Assembly (NCBI GenBank): GCA_005862285.1
Contig: SZXW01000010.1
Span: forward strand, 682,001-746,000
Reading direction: 5' to 3'
Length of the DNA stretch: 64,000 nt
Origin: Chlorobium sp.
Lineage (GTDB): Bacteria > Bacteroidota > Chlorobiia > Chlorobiales > Chlorobiaceae
Part shown: positions 28,763 through 38,166 of the stretch, in pieces
Numbering within the stretch: the stretch's first letter is position 1
Layout of the letters: each line of letters opens with the position of its first letter
The notes under the pieces: model-generated
Database searches by the model: none
Seen by the model: the letters and a program-made list of their open reading frames with translations, nothing else
What the model was told of the DNA's origin: nothing
Made by a program: the position numbers and the translations under genes

Positions 28763-30016
28763 TCAGTTGATACCTGCTGATTTCCTTCTCGTTGATTTCC
28801 AGTTCCACATACCGACTTCATCCCTGATTTTGCCGCAGACATCGATGACGTATTGCAACTTTTCTTTTTCCAGTCCGCAGTGCAGTGAAAAACGCATGAG
28901 AGATCGTGTTTTAGGAGTGGCAGGAGACATGAATACCGATCCGAAAACATTTCTTTTCTCAAGGGCATCCCTCAGGGCTTCGGTATCTGGTTCCAATCCG
29001 CCTTCTATTGAAATGATCTGTGACTGGCTGGCAATGTTGTAACCAAGGTTGTTAAGCCCGTCACGAAGAAATTTCGAATTTTCATGGAGTTTTTTTCTCC
29101 TCTCGTCCCCCTTTTTGATTACTTCGAGTGTTGTTCTCAGTCCGGCAATTTCATGTGCGAGAAGTGCAGAACTGAATATGGCAGGAAACGCCATCCATGG
29201 GTAATATTTGGCGAACTTTTTCGAGGAGAGGATAATTCCTGCACGGCCTGCAAATGCTTTTGCAAGACTGCCTGTAATAAAGTGCACTTTATCGGTCAAA
29301 CCGAGTTCAGCAACCAGCCCGGAGCCATGGGGGCCATGCGTGCCGAGAGAGTGAGATTCATCAACGACAGTGACACAGTTGTATCGTTCTGCAATCTCGA
29401 TGATTTCTGCGAGCGGGGCTATATCGCCTATTGTGCTGTAAAGCGAATCGACCATGATGATGCCCTGGCCATGTTCATTGATCAACCGTTCGAGATGTGC
29501 CGGATCGTTATGTCTGAAAGTGCGTGGCGTGGCCCCCGAAACCTTTATTCCTTCCCAGAGTGACATGTGAGTGAAAAAGTCGATATAAACCGGAATGCTC
29601 GGGTCGGCTATAACCTGTATGAGCCCCACATTGGCAGCCCATCCTGACTGGCACAGTATCGCACTTTCAAAACCGGTAAACTCTGCCATTTCCCTTTCAA
29701 AAAGATGATTCGGGCTGTCTTCAGGGAAAAAAACTGCCGACATGACCGCTCCCTGCCCTGATTTTTCAAGAGTTTCGATTTGAGCCTGTATTATATCTGG
29801 ATGGTTTGATATATTCAGGTAATCGTTGCTTTGAATCATGACTGCTTCTTTCCCCGGTAATGTATTTCCGACAACAAGAGGTTTGCCATTTTTACGGGGC
29901 CTGAACATTTCTTCGTCACAGGCAAGCAGCTTTTTTTCAAGGAAGTCAGGAAATTCGAGTTTGCTTTTTTTTATACTATCCCGATCTTGTTTTATTGATA
30001 CTGAATTGCCGATCAT
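28763..30016 (-). CDS. cqsA: CqsA-type alpha-hydroxyketone autoinducer synthase
   Basis: The 417-residue PLP enzyme of the alpha-oxoamine synthase family resembles Vibrio cholerae CqsA far more than 8-amino-7-oxononanoate synthase. Shared CqsA blocks include [53 protein letters not shown] and [13 protein letters not shown]. The PLP lysine is K253 in GSLAKAF, with D219 as the pyridine-nitrogen partner. CqsA condenses an acyl-CoA with SAM or 2-aminobutyrate to make CAI-1-type signals. The first Met was chosen because no other Met occurs before residue 37. It is divergent from the cqsS-type sensor over 399 bases, and no biotin genes are near, which supports a signalling role. Confidence 0.9.
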   Translation of the reverse strand: MIGNSVSIKQDRDSIKKSKLEFPDFLEKKLLACDEEMFRPRKNGKPLVVGNTLPGKEAVMIQSNDYLNISNHPDIIQAQIETLEKSGQGAVMSAVFFPEDSPNHLFEREMAEFTGFESAILCQSGWAANVGLIQVIADPSIPVYIDFFTHMSLWEGIKVSGATPRTFRHNDPAHLERLINEHGQGIIMVDSLYSTIGDIAPLAEIIEIAERYNCVTVVDESHSLGTHGPHGSGLVAELGLTDKVHFITGSLAKAFAGRAGIILSSKKFAKYYPWMAFPAIFSSALLAHEIAGLRTTLEVIKKGDERRKKLHENSKFLRDGLNNLGYNIASQSQIISIEGGLEPDTEALRDALEKRNVFGSVFMSPATPKTRSLMRFSLHCGLEKEKLQYVIDVCGKIRDEVGMWNWKSTRRKSAGIN

Positions 30017-30415
30017 GGTTTTGCTGTGTTTTAGCAGGATTCCGTTATTATGATTGGTTCATATTGACGCATTCAGAGGTATGAAAACGGGTAATATTCA
30101 ATCATTTCAGCCGTATTTCAACCAAAGGCAATGAAAGTCAAGTTTTGAATTTTATGTTACTTAAGTTAATATAATGAAAACTTGCAGAAGTCATCTACTT
30201 CATGAAACTGGTTTTATGAAAAGACAGACGAAATGACTTTATCCATATATTTTTGTCTTCATTGAAAGATAGCATTATCCCCTTATATTTTCATTATTTA
30301 TAGCTGCAGGTCATGGTGGGCTTGTCTTGTACTGATACAGTTGTTAAGTTGCGCTGTGTCAAAATGATGCAGAAGGACAGGCTGTTTTGGTTGCGGGATA
30401 TTCTAAATATGAACG
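30017..30415. other. Divergent cqsA-cqsS intergenic region
   Basis: 399 AT-rich bases holding the promoters of the synthase and the sensor. No sigma-54 -24/-12 pair with correct spacing, no LuxO-like operator and no sRNA-like terminator were recognised on either strand. Confidence 0.5.
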
Positions 30416-32953
30416 ATGCTTAAATTCAGGCAGAAAGCTGCTGAAATATTTGAAAATGCCGAACCCAATATTTCAATTGTTGGGTTGTTTGCAGCTATAG
30501 GCTATCCGCTATTTTATGTGGTATGGAAAGATATTATACCACAACCCTATGAAAGCCTTGAAATTCGCCTTCTGGAAGCGGTCATAAGCCTTCCGTGGCT
30601 TTTTTACCATTTTCTTCCAAAGAAGTTCAAAGACATATTTCCTGTTTATTTTCTTCTTTCCGTCCCTTTCATGATCCCGGTTTTTTTCGACTATTTTTTT
30701 ATCAAGAACGAATTTTCCATGACTTGGGCGATGTCCTGTCTGGGTGGGCTTTTTCTTCTTATTCTGATTGTTTATGACTGGCGGCTGATATGTCTGATGT
30801 CGTTGTTCGGATTTGTCTTTGCATACCTTACAGTTTGGATCATGGACGGGAAAGTATTATTCACCTATTTTAAATGGGAGTATATCCCGACATTTCTTTT
30901 CGCCCTGGTAGGTGGTCTTATTACCAATCATCGGAAACAGGTTGCACACATTACCAAAATATCCCTGCTTCGAAGTCTCAGCGGCAGTATAGCGCATGAA
31001 ATGAGAAATCCTCTCAGTTCGATTACCAACGCCATTGCATCGGTACAGGCAAGCCTTCCCAAAAAGCCAGAGATTGAAAGCGAAAAAGAGAGCTATGATA
31101 TCAGTCATTCCAGCTTGACCAGTATTCATCATGTTATCGAAGAGAGTTCCAATACGCTCAATCGCGCAAACAAGATCATCGATTCCATTTTAACGAGTAT
31201 GCAGGGCGGGGAAGTTGCCATGACAGGGTTTATGAGGACCAGTTCCGCATTGCTCATCGATGCCGTGGTGAGCAGTTTTCCTTATAATGACCCCTCTGAA
31301 AGAAAACTCATCAAAATCAACAAGACTGATAATTTCGATTTTCTCGGGGACCGGGATCTGTTTTTTTATGTGATTTTCAATCTTATGAAAAACGCCTTGT
31401 ACTACAAGGATAAACCAGGGTTCGGTATAGAGATAACGACAGATTCACTGGAAAATGAAAACATTATTCGAGTCAGGGATACCGGTCCGGGGATACCAGC
31501 TTCTAAAAGGGAGATGGTATTTGAAAGTTTCTATACCGACAAGAAAGGAGGTTTCGGTCTTGGGCTTTCTTTCTGCAGAAGGGTGATCCAGTCGTTTGGA
31601 GGAAAAATCAGTTGCGATTCGCTTGTAGGGGAGTGGACTGAATTTTCAATTTTGCTTCCTAAATACAAGTCGAAATCAGTCAACGAGATTAAAAACAAAA
31701 TACTCCGGAAAAAGAAAATTCTTATCGCGGATGATCAGCTCGGGAACAGGCTTATTGTTGCAAAATATCTGTCGGAAATGAATTGTCAGTTCGATCAGGC
31801 GGAGGATGGCAATCAGGCTCTCGCAATGATTTCCGAAAATCGTTATGACCTGATATTCATGGATTTTGAAATGCCGAAGTTGAATGGTGATCACGTTGTA
31901 AAACTTATCCGTTCTGCCCAGGAAATTGATCCGTCGCTTGCACTTCATTACCTTCAGGCTCCTGTTGTCGGCATAACCGCACTGCCAGCAGCAGAGGCGG
32001 CTGCCAGGGGAAAGAGCAGCGGTATGAACGAAGTATTGTCAAAGCCGGTCAAGCGCGCAGAGATCATAAATGTCATAGAAAAATATTTCTTTTCAGAAGC
32101 TGCAGCTATTGATAATACACAGGAAGAAGCTATCAAAGGCAAAAGAATTCTTCTGGTCGATGATAATAAAACAAGCAGAAAATTCATGAGTATGGTTCTG
32201 CATCAGTATGGATGCGTTACGGAGCAGGCTCTGAATGGACGTGAGGCGATAGAGTTGCTTGAAAAGGAAGATTTCGATCTTGTACTGATGGATATTCAAA
32301 TGCCTGTCATGGACGGTATAGAAGCGGTGAAGGCTATTCGAAGCGGGAAACCTTTCAGGCGTTTCAACAATTTCAGCCATATACCCATCATTGCCCTGAC
32401 AGGTAATACCGATGAGCAAAGCGCTCATGATATTAGGTTGGCTGGCATGAATTATCACCTTGGAAAACCTGTTTTCAAAGATGAACTGATATCTGCAATT
32501 GCCGTTATGTTAAAACAAGATAATACGGGGGTAAAATCAATGAGCAACGAAAAATCACAGGAGTCTCAAATGACGGAACAATCTTTCTGGAACTCGTTGA
32601 AAACAGAAAAAATTCTTGACCATTCAACGATAAACGGTCTGAAAGAAATCGGTGGGGAAGAACTGGTTGGCAGTCTTTTTGAAACATATATCGTCGATAC
32701 AGAGAAAATGACCGGTGAACTTTTTGAAGCATTTGCGAAAAAGGATATAGAGCAGTTTGATTATCTTACACATACCATCAAAGGTTCATCAGGAAGTATC
32801 GGAGCAAATAAAATGCATATGCTTTCGAAGTATATGAATGATTTCGCCAGGAAAGCAGAATGGCCGGATAGTACTTCATGGGAGGAAATTCTCAGGGAAG
32901 TCTTTGAAGAAACTGTTCAGGAACTGCAAAGCTATGTTCGTGTAGAAAAATAA
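30416..32953 (+). CDS. cqsS: CqsS-type autoinducer sensor hybrid histidine kinase
   Basis: This 845-residue protein has an N-terminal domain of about six membrane helices (1-175) like V. cholerae CqsS: AEPNISIVG, the WAMS ligand motif (W104, S107), IPTFLF (F160, F162). The phospho-acceptor is H194 in SIAHEMRNPLSS, with ATPase boxes NLMKNA, DTGPGIP and GGFGLGLSF. Two receiver domains follow (D483, D626) and a C-terminal HPt domain with H786 in HTIKGSSGS. V. cholerae CqsS has one receiver and uses separate LuxU; here the relay is built in. It presumably dephosphorylates or phosphorylates the sigma-54 regulator encoded downstream, depending on ligand. Confidence 0.9.
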   Translation: MLKFRQKAAEIFENAEPNISIVGLFAAIGYPLFYVVWKDIIPQPYESLEIRLLEAVISLPWLFYHFLPKKFKDIFPVYFLLSVPFMIPVFFDYFFIKNEFSMTWAMSCLGGLFLLILIVYDWRLICLMSLFGFVFAYLTVWIMDGKVLFTYFKWEYIPTFLFALVGGLITNHRKQVAHITKISLLRSLSGSIAHEMRNPLSSITNAIASVQASLPKKPEIESEKESYDISHSSLTSIHHVIEESSNTLNRANKIIDSILTSMQGGEVAMTGFMRTSSALLIDAVVSSFPYNDPSERKLIKINKTDNFDFLGDRDLFFYVIFNLMKNALYYKDKPGFGIEITTDSLENENIIRVRDTGPGIPASKREMVFESFYTDKKGGFGLGLSFCRRVIQSFGGKISCDSLVGEWTEFSILLPKYKSKSVNEIKNKILRKKKILIADDQLGNRLIVAKYLSEMNCQFDQAEDGNQALAMISENRYDLIFMDFEMPKLNGDHVVKLIRSAQEIDPSLALHYLQAPVVGITALPAAEAAARGKSSGMNEVLSKPVKRAEIINVIEKYFFSEAAAIDNTQEEAIKGKRILLVDDNKTSRKFMSMVLHQYGCVTEQALNGREAIELLEKEDFDLVLMDIQMPVMDGIEAVKAIRSGKPFRRFNNFSHIPIIALTGNTDEQSAHDIRLAGMNYHLGKPVFKDELISAIAVMLKQDNTGVKSMSNEKSQESQMTEQSFWNSLKTEKILDHSTINGLKEIGGEELVGSLFETYIVDTEKMTGELFEAFAKKDIEQFDYLTHTIKGSSGSIGANKMHMLSKYMNDFARKAEWPDSTSWEEILREVFEETVQELQSYVRVEK

Positions 32954-33137
32954 GTCTGATCCTTTTCCCCCATTACCGTGAAACTTTCCATATGTGCAAT
33001 GTAAATCTTGTTTTAAGATGTAGTGTGGTTGTTCTGTTATGTAACGTTACAACCTTTCTTTTGAGAAGAGTATGAACAAAACATCTGTTTTTGAAACAGG
33101 TGAGATAATGTGTTGTCTGAAGGGAAGGGAGGAATAA

Positions 33138-33341
33138 TCAGGAAAGTGTATTGAGGATATCGTTGAGATTCGCTTCGATAGTTTTAATATCCGTAACAAG
33201 GGCAGTGAGAAGTTCCATGACCTCTTTTCGCTTGTCCTCTTTAAGAGCCGAGATTTGCTTATGATCGCGTTTCAGTTGAATTATCGAGTAATCGATATTG
33301 GAAACCGCGAAAACAAGTCTGTCAAATATATCTTTTTTCAT
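33138..33341 (-). CDS. Small coiled-coil hypothetical protein
   Basis: 67 residues, nearly all predicted helix with heptad-like hydrophobics (DRLVFAVSNIDYSIIQL...; MELLTALVTDIKTIEANL). No cysteines, signal peptide or known motif. It sits in opposite orientation between the CqsS-type kinase and the sigma-54 regulator and could modulate either, but nothing in the sequence shows this. ATG 33341 is preferred over a GTG one codon upstream. Confidence 0.5.
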   Translation of the reverse strand: MKKDIFDRLVFAVSNIDYSIIQLKRDHKQISALKEDKRKEVMELLTALVTDIKTIEANLNDILNTLS

Positions 33342-33721
33342 CACGAAGTGTGTTTTGCCTGTAAACTTCAGTCATATTGTAGTTCGCAATAATCATGCCA
33401 GCTTAATCATATAACAGTTCAAACAGGTTTTCCATGTGCCGTTTTTTTTACGTAACACTTTTATAAATATGAAGTTATCGACTTGTGAATGTGTGTTGGC
33501 AGATAAAGGTGATACTGATTTCCCGCATATGAGTAAAAATCTGAATAGAGGTATTAAGGTGGCTCTTTTTGATACAATGGTAGTGTTGCGATTTGAAACA
33601 ACAGGTGTAATAAAGTAATATTTATGTTGTTGGCTGGTTGTTTTTGTGCCCTTTGCGTATACTCGATATTATCGATGAAATTATGGGGTATATTTGTTCA
33701 TAATTATTGAATAGTGTCATT
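33342..33721. other. Intergenic region upstream of the sigma-54 regulator
   Basis: About 380 AT-rich bases. A weak sigma-54-like pair, GG (33636-33637) and GC (33648-33649) separated by ten bases, lies about 70 bases before the regulator start but matches the consensus poorly elsewhere. Nothing else was recognised. Confidence 0.4.
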
Positions 33722-35164
33722 ATGGTTCAAAATGGTCCCAAAAAAAATGTTCTCGTAGCTGATGACAACGCTATAATCCGTACCATAATCAGCCAGATGC
33801 TCAACAAGGTGGATTATAGTGTTCTGACAGCCGAAAACGGAGAGCAATGTCTTGATTCCATAAAAAGCAATCATATCGACGTTCTTCTGCTCGACCTTAA
33901 CATGCCGGTCAAAAACGGTATGGAAGTCCTTGCCGAACTCAAGAATCAGTCGATCTCGTTTCCGATCATTATCATCACGGCTTTGGAAGACATAAGCCAG
34001 GCTGTTCAATGCATCAAGATGGGGGCTTATGAATACCTGACAAAACCGGTTGACAAGGAACGCCTTGAAATTCTGTTGAGAAACGCACTTAAGGAATCGG
34101 GACTGCAGCAGAAAATCGATGAGCTGAAAAAGGAACTGAAACAGAAGGATATCTTTAATTTTATCCAGGGAAACAGTCCTGTAGTCAAGAGGTGTGTCGA
34201 GCAGGCGATGCAGGTTATGGAAACGGATATGAACGTCCTTATCAATGGAGAAAGCGGTACAGGAAAGGAACTGTTTGCACAGGCGATCCATAACGGCAGT
34301 AAACGCAGACAGGGCCCGTTCGTTACCATAAACTGTGCGGCCATTTCCAACGATCTTGCAGACAGTCTGCTTTTCGGTCATCTCAAGGGTTCCTTTACCG
34401 GTGCCAACAGTGATCATGTCGGTTTTTTTGAGCAGGCAGATCATGGAACGATATTTCTCGATGAAATCGGGGATATGAACATCGATATCCAGGCAAAGGT
34501 ACTGCGGGTGCTTCAGGAAAAGAAAATCAGGCGCATAGGTGAAAAAAAGGAACGGCCGGTGGATTTCAGGCTGATTTCCGCGACGCACAGGGATTTTACC
34601 GAAGCAATTGCCACGAATACTTTCCGGGCGGACCTTTATTACCGGCTTGAAGAATATCCGCTTTATATTCCGCCTTTGAGGGACCGTGATGATGATATCA
34701 TTCTTCTTGCCAAACATTTTCTGAAGGAATTCTGTAAAGCGAACAATATCGAACCCCCAGATATATCCGCCAAAGCGTTGACCTCACTCAAGGTGTATCG
34801 CTGGCCGGGAAACATCCGGGAGCTCCAGAATGTTATTCGCAGGGCGGTTATCAACAGGAAAGGGAGAACCATTGATACGTTCAACCTGCCAGCTGCAGGT
34901 TTTCATGACCACAATGCTTCAGCAGAAAAAGAAGATGTATCGGAAGATGTTCTGAATTATTCGGACAAACTGATAGCTGAATCCGATTCACCCGGTTCAC
35001 CGGCAATTCTCAAGGATATGGAGCTTCAGGCCATCCTGAAAGCGTATAAAAAATGCGGCGGAAACCAGACAAAGACCGCTGAGCTCCTTGGTATAAGCCG
35101 ATCGACCCTGATCAGGAAAATGAAACGCTACGATCTGACAAAGACGATTACCCTCAAGCCATGA
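33722..35164 (+). CDS. Sigma-54-dependent response regulator (NtrC/LuxO architecture)
   Basis: The 480-residue protein has a receiver domain (phospho-acceptor D58 in LLLDLNMPV), a sigma-54 AAA+ domain with Walker A GESGTGKE (176-183), the sigma-54 contact loop GSFTGA (223-228, a variant of GAFTGA), Walker B IFLDEIGD, and a Fis-type helix-turn-helix near the end (TKTAELLGISRSTLIRKMK). It would activate -24/-12 promoters when phosphorylated. Placed after the CqsS-type kinase, it occupies the position of LuxO in Vibrio quorum sensing. A TTG start at 33707 is possible; ATG 33722 is preferred. Near-consensus sigma-54 sites occur at 41578 and 59411 in this window. Confidence 0.9.
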   Translation: MVQNGPKKNVLVADDNAIIRTIISQMLNKVDYSVLTAENGEQCLDSIKSNHIDVLLLDLNMPVKNGMEVLAELKNQSISFPIIIITALEDISQAVQCIKMGAYEYLTKPVDKERLEILLRNALKESGLQQKIDELKKELKQKDIFNFIQGNSPVVKRCVEQAMQVMETDMNVLINGESGTGKELFAQAIHNGSKRRQGPFVTINCAAISNDLADSLLFGHLKGSFTGANSDHVGFFEQADHGTIFLDEIGDMNIDIQAKVLRVLQEKKIRRIGEKKERPVDFRLISATHRDFTEAIATNTFRADLYYRLEEYPLYIPPLRDRDDDIILLAKHFLKEFCKANNIEPPDISAKALTSLKVYRWPGNIRELQNVIRRAVINRKGRTIDTFNLPAAGFHDHNASAEKEDVSEDVLNYSDKLIAESDSPGSPAILKDMELQAILKAYKKCGGNQTKTAELLGISRSTLIRKMKRYDLTKTITLKP

Positions 35165-35222
35165 TCAAACCCGGGCTGCAACGGAAATTGACTGAATGAT
35201 ACCGGCCCGGAGGGTGTTTAAA

Positions 35223-35257
35223 TGCAAAGGGTCACCTTGTCAGGTAATCCTTTTGCA
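35223..35257. terminator. Possible bidirectional terminator
   Basis: TGCAAAGG and CCTTTTGCA, with an inner ACCT/AGGT stem, lie in the convergent gap between the sigma-54 regulator and purB. The stem carries one bulge. Confidence 0.4.
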
Positions 35258-35261
35258 ACGA

Positions 35262-36566
35262 TTACATCCCGTTACGCTCGAAGATAATGTCAACACTTGA
35301 TTTCAGCTTCTGAAGTATGTTTTCGAAACTGAAAAGCTCGTTGATTTCTTCCGGTGATATGTGTTCGAGCAGTTCACTGTCTTTCAGCACCAGCTCTCGC
35401 AGGTGGACTTTCGTGGACCAGCTTTCCATGGCATTGCGCTGCACAAGCCGGTATGCATCCTCTCTTGTCAGCCCTTTCGCGGTCAATGCGAGGAGAAGAG
35501 TCTGGGAGGTGGTCAGGCCATATGACGAGTTGAAGTTTTCCTCCATCCGTTCAGGATAGACGAGAAGGTTTTCGAGCGTATCGCTGAACGTTCGCAGCAT
35601 GTAGCAGAGCGCAATGGTCGAATCAGGCATGATGACGCGCTCGACAGAAGAATGCGAGATATCCCTTTCATGCCAGAGCGCGACGTTTTCCATGGCTGCG
35701 ATGGAATTCGAGCGGACAATACGGGCAAGTCCGGTCAAACGTTCAAAGGTGATGGGATTGCGCTTGTGCGGCATAGCGGAACTGCCTTTCTGCCCCTTGC
35801 TGAAATATTCTTCGGTTTCGCGAACTTCGGTACGCTGCAGGTGGCGGAACTCCGTTGAAAATTTCTCGATGGACGAAGCGATGATCGCCAGTGTCGTTGC
35901 AAATTCGGCATGACGGTCGCGCTGCAGGATCTGTGTCGATATCGAGGATGGCTCGAGCCCGAGTTTCCGGCAGACAGCTTTCTCGATTTCAGGGGAAAGG
36001 TGCTGGTAGGTTCCGACCGCTCCCGAAATTTTTCCTACGGAAACGATAGCGACGGCTCTCTTCATCCTTTCGAGGTTACGCAGCATTTCCTGATGCCAGA
36101 GCAGCAGTTTCAGGCCGAAGGTGGTAGGTTCTGCATGAATGCCATGCGTCCTTCCCATTTCGATCGTGTATTTGAATTCGACAGCTCTCCTGGCAAGAAC
36201 ATCGACCAGCCTTTCGATATCCGCTGCAAGGATCGTTCCCGCATCCCGCATCTGCATGGCGAGACAGGTATCGACAACGTCCGACGAGGTCAGCCCTTCG
36301 TGGATATACCGGGAATCAGGTCCTACCCGGCCTGCGACATTGGTAAGGAAAGCGATAACATCGTGTTTCGTTTCTTTTTCGATCTCGAGAATCTCCTCGA
36401 CGTTGAATCCAGCTCTCTCCTGGATGTTGCAGAGCGCATCTTCAGGAACAAAGCCGGCTTCATGGCGTGCTTCGACGGCGGCAATTTCAAGCTGCAGCCA
36501 TCTTTTGAATTTCGCTTCTTCTGTCCAGATAGCCGAGATATCTGCAGGTGAGTATCGTTGTATCAA
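35262..36566 (-). CDS. purB: Adenylosuccinate lyase
   Basis: A 434-residue fumarase/aspartase-superfamily enzyme that cleaves SAICAR and adenylosuccinate in purine synthesis. It shows the superfamily signature [10 protein letters not shown], the substrate-binding [12 protein letters not shown] and the catalytic-His loop [12 protein letters not shown]. Length is normal for the short bacterial PurB type. Gene stands alone, convergent with the sigma-54 regulator. Confidence 0.95.
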   Translation of the reverse strand: MIQRYSPADISAIWTEEAKFKRWLQLEIAAVEARHEAGFVPEDALCNIQERAGFNVEEILEIEKETKHDVIAFLTNVAGRVGPDSRYIHEGLTSSDVVDTCLAMQMRDAGTILAADIERLVDVLARRAVEFKYTIEMGRTHGIHAEPTTFGLKLLLWHQEMLRNLERMKRAVAIVSVGKISGAVGTYQHLSPEIEKAVCRKLGLEPSSISTQILQRDRHAEFATTLAIIASSIEKFSTEFRHLQRTEVRETEEYFSKGQKGSSAMPHKRNPITFERLTGLARIVRSNSIAAMENVALWHERDISHSSVERVIMPDSTIALCYMLRTFSDTLENLLVYPERMEENFNSSYGLTTSQTLLLALTAKGLTREDAYRLVQRNAMESWSTKVHLRELVLKDSELLEHISPEEINELFSFENILQKLKSSVDIIFERNGM

Positions 36567-36667
36567 AACTGGATTGGTTTAGTTTGTTGTAGTGTTGTTA
36601 ACGTTCCTGAATATAATGACGTGGATACAGAAAACCCACAGATGCCTGAAGAGTGCCCGATCCATGT

Positions 36668-38101
36668 TCATGATGGATTACCGCTTTCACTGGTCATTTC
36701 ATTGTAAGCTTCCTGAATGTAACGCAATGCGGCGTCCCTGTCATACGGAATAAGGCCGTCGATAACCGCATTTTCCATTCGCTTTTTGATCATTCCGACA
36801 AGTTTTCCTTCCGGTAATCCGAGAGTGGCCATAATGTCTTCCCCGCTGATCGGAGGTCTCCATTTTGCCAGCAGGTCCTTTTCCGAGACTTGCGTTATTT
36901 TTTCCTCGACATGATTGAAGTTTTTCATGATCCGGGCAACCTTTGCCGGATTTTTACTGGTTACGTCCGCCCTGCACAGGTTCATGAGATCCTGAAGATC
37001 CTCACCAGCATCGAACATGAGGCGTCTGACGGCAGCATCGGTGATTTCATCCTTTGAAAGCGGGATGGGCCGGTGATGAAGGCGTATCAGTTTCTGGACA
37101 TACTCCAGATTGTCGAGAGGCCATCGCAGGGATGTGAAAATTTTTGCAGCGATTCTCGTTCCTACGGCATCATGTCCATGAAAGGTCCAGCCGGCAGTCC
37201 GGTTGAAACGTTTTGTCGCTGGTTTTCCGATATCATGCAGCAGTGCTGCAGTTCTAAGCCAGAGATTGTCGGAATGCAGTGCGACGTTATCGATAACCTG
37301 GAACGTATGGTAGAGTGTATCCTTGTGCCTGAGCCCGTCAACCTGTTCGATACCTGCCATCGCAGCGATTTCAGGAATGATTTCTTTCAGCAGTCCGGTT
37401 TCATGCAGGATGACAAGTCCTTTCGACGGCCGGGCCGCCTGCATGATTTTGAAAAATTCATGGCTGACCCTTTCCCTTGAAACGATACTTATTCTTTCGC
37501 GCATGATCTTCATGGCTTCGAGAACCTCGGGAAGCAGGTTGAAGTCAAGCTGGGCAGCGAACCGAGCCGCCCGCATCATACGGAGAGGATCGTCGGAAAA
37601 GGTCTGCAGAGGATCCAGGGGAGTCCTGAGAATACGTGCTGAAAGATCTTCTCTGCCATGAAAAAGGTCCACGAAGCGGTTTCTTTTTTCGCCGTTGAGA
37701 GCTATCGCCAGAGCGTTGATCGTGAAGTCCCGTCGTGAAAGATCGTCCTCGAGCGTTCCTACAAGGGTTATCGGCTTGCGGGAATCCGGGTTGTAGGATT
37801 CCTTGCGCGCACCGACCAGTTCAAGTTTCAGGGTGCCTGCTGAAGGGTCGGACAACTCCACCTGTGCGGTACGGAAACGTTCGAACAAGACGAAATTCCT
37901 TCCTTTGAGTTTATCGAGAACGGTTCTGGCGAATGGAACCGGGTCACCGATAACCATGATATCGATGTCCTTGCATGGTCTCCGGAGAAGAATATCGCGA
38001 ACATAGCCCCCGACAAGATAGCAATCCATGCCGGTTCTGTCGGCAAGGTCTCCAATCCGGTAAAGGATTTCGGGCAGGGATTCTCTGTTGAAATTTGTCA
38101 T
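36668..38101 (-). CDS. cca: CCA-adding tRNA nucleotidyltransferase / poly(A) polymerase family
   Basis: A 477-residue class II nucleotidyltransferase with the head motif LVGGYVRDILL, the catalytic DID pair (KDIDIMV), the RRDFTINALAI motif, an RNA-binding region and a C-terminal HD domain (LLHDIGKPATKR). It repairs or completes the 3' CCA of tRNAs, which fits the nearby tRNAs lacking a full encoded CCA. A poly(A) polymerase role cannot be excluded. GTG at 38104 precedes the chosen ATG by one codon. Confidence 0.88.
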   Translation of the reverse strand: MTNFNRESLPEILYRIGDLADRTGMDCYLVGGYVRDILLRRPCKDIDIMVIGDPVPFARTVLDKLKGRNFVLFERFRTAQVELSDPSAGTLKLELVGARKESYNPDSRKPITLVGTLEDDLSRRDFTINALAIALNGEKRNRFVDLFHGREDLSARILRTPLDPLQTFSDDPLRMMRAARFAAQLDFNLLPEVLEAMKIMRERISIVSRERVSHEFFKIMQAARPSKGLVILHETGLLKEIIPEIAAMAGIEQVDGLRHKDTLYHTFQVIDNVALHSDNLWLRTAALLHDIGKPATKRFNRTAGWTFHGHDAVGTRIAAKIFTSLRWPLDNLEYVQKLIRLHHRPIPLSKDEITDAAVRRLMFDAGEDLQDLMNLCRADVTSKNPAKVARIMKNFNHVEEKITQVSEKDLLAKWRPPISGEDIMATLGLPEGKLVGMIKKRMENAVIDGLIPYDRDAALRYIQEAYNEMTSESGNPS

Positions 38102-38166
38102 CACCGGTCGGTTGCGCAGTAATCGGTCATTAATACTCCATCCATCCCTGTCGAGCTATAACCATC

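Noticed and set aside
28763-30016. Annotation of the PLP enzyme as BioF (8-amino-7-oxononanoate synthase)
   Set aside because: Several CqsA-specific blocks and the divergent CqsS-type kinase fit autoinducer synthesis better, and no biotin genes are adjacent.
30017-30415. Search for Qrr-like small RNA genes near the Cqs locus
   Set aside because: No -24/-12 promoter followed by a terminator-bounded short transcript was found here or in the gaps at 32954-33137 and 33342-33721.
33436-33618. 60-codon plus-strand frame in the gap before the sigma-54 regulator
   Set aside because: GTG start without an RBS, no recognisable motif, in AT-rich intergenic DNA. It could be real but is not supportable.
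33636-33649. Sigma-54-like GG-N10-GC just upstream of the response regulator
   Set aside because: Spacing is right, but the TGGCA and TTGC cores are absent, so it is likely chance in a T-rich stretch.
33704-34717. 337-codon minus-strand frame opposite the sigma-54 regulator
   Set aside because: The plus strand encodes all receiver and AAA+ motifs; the antisense product has none.
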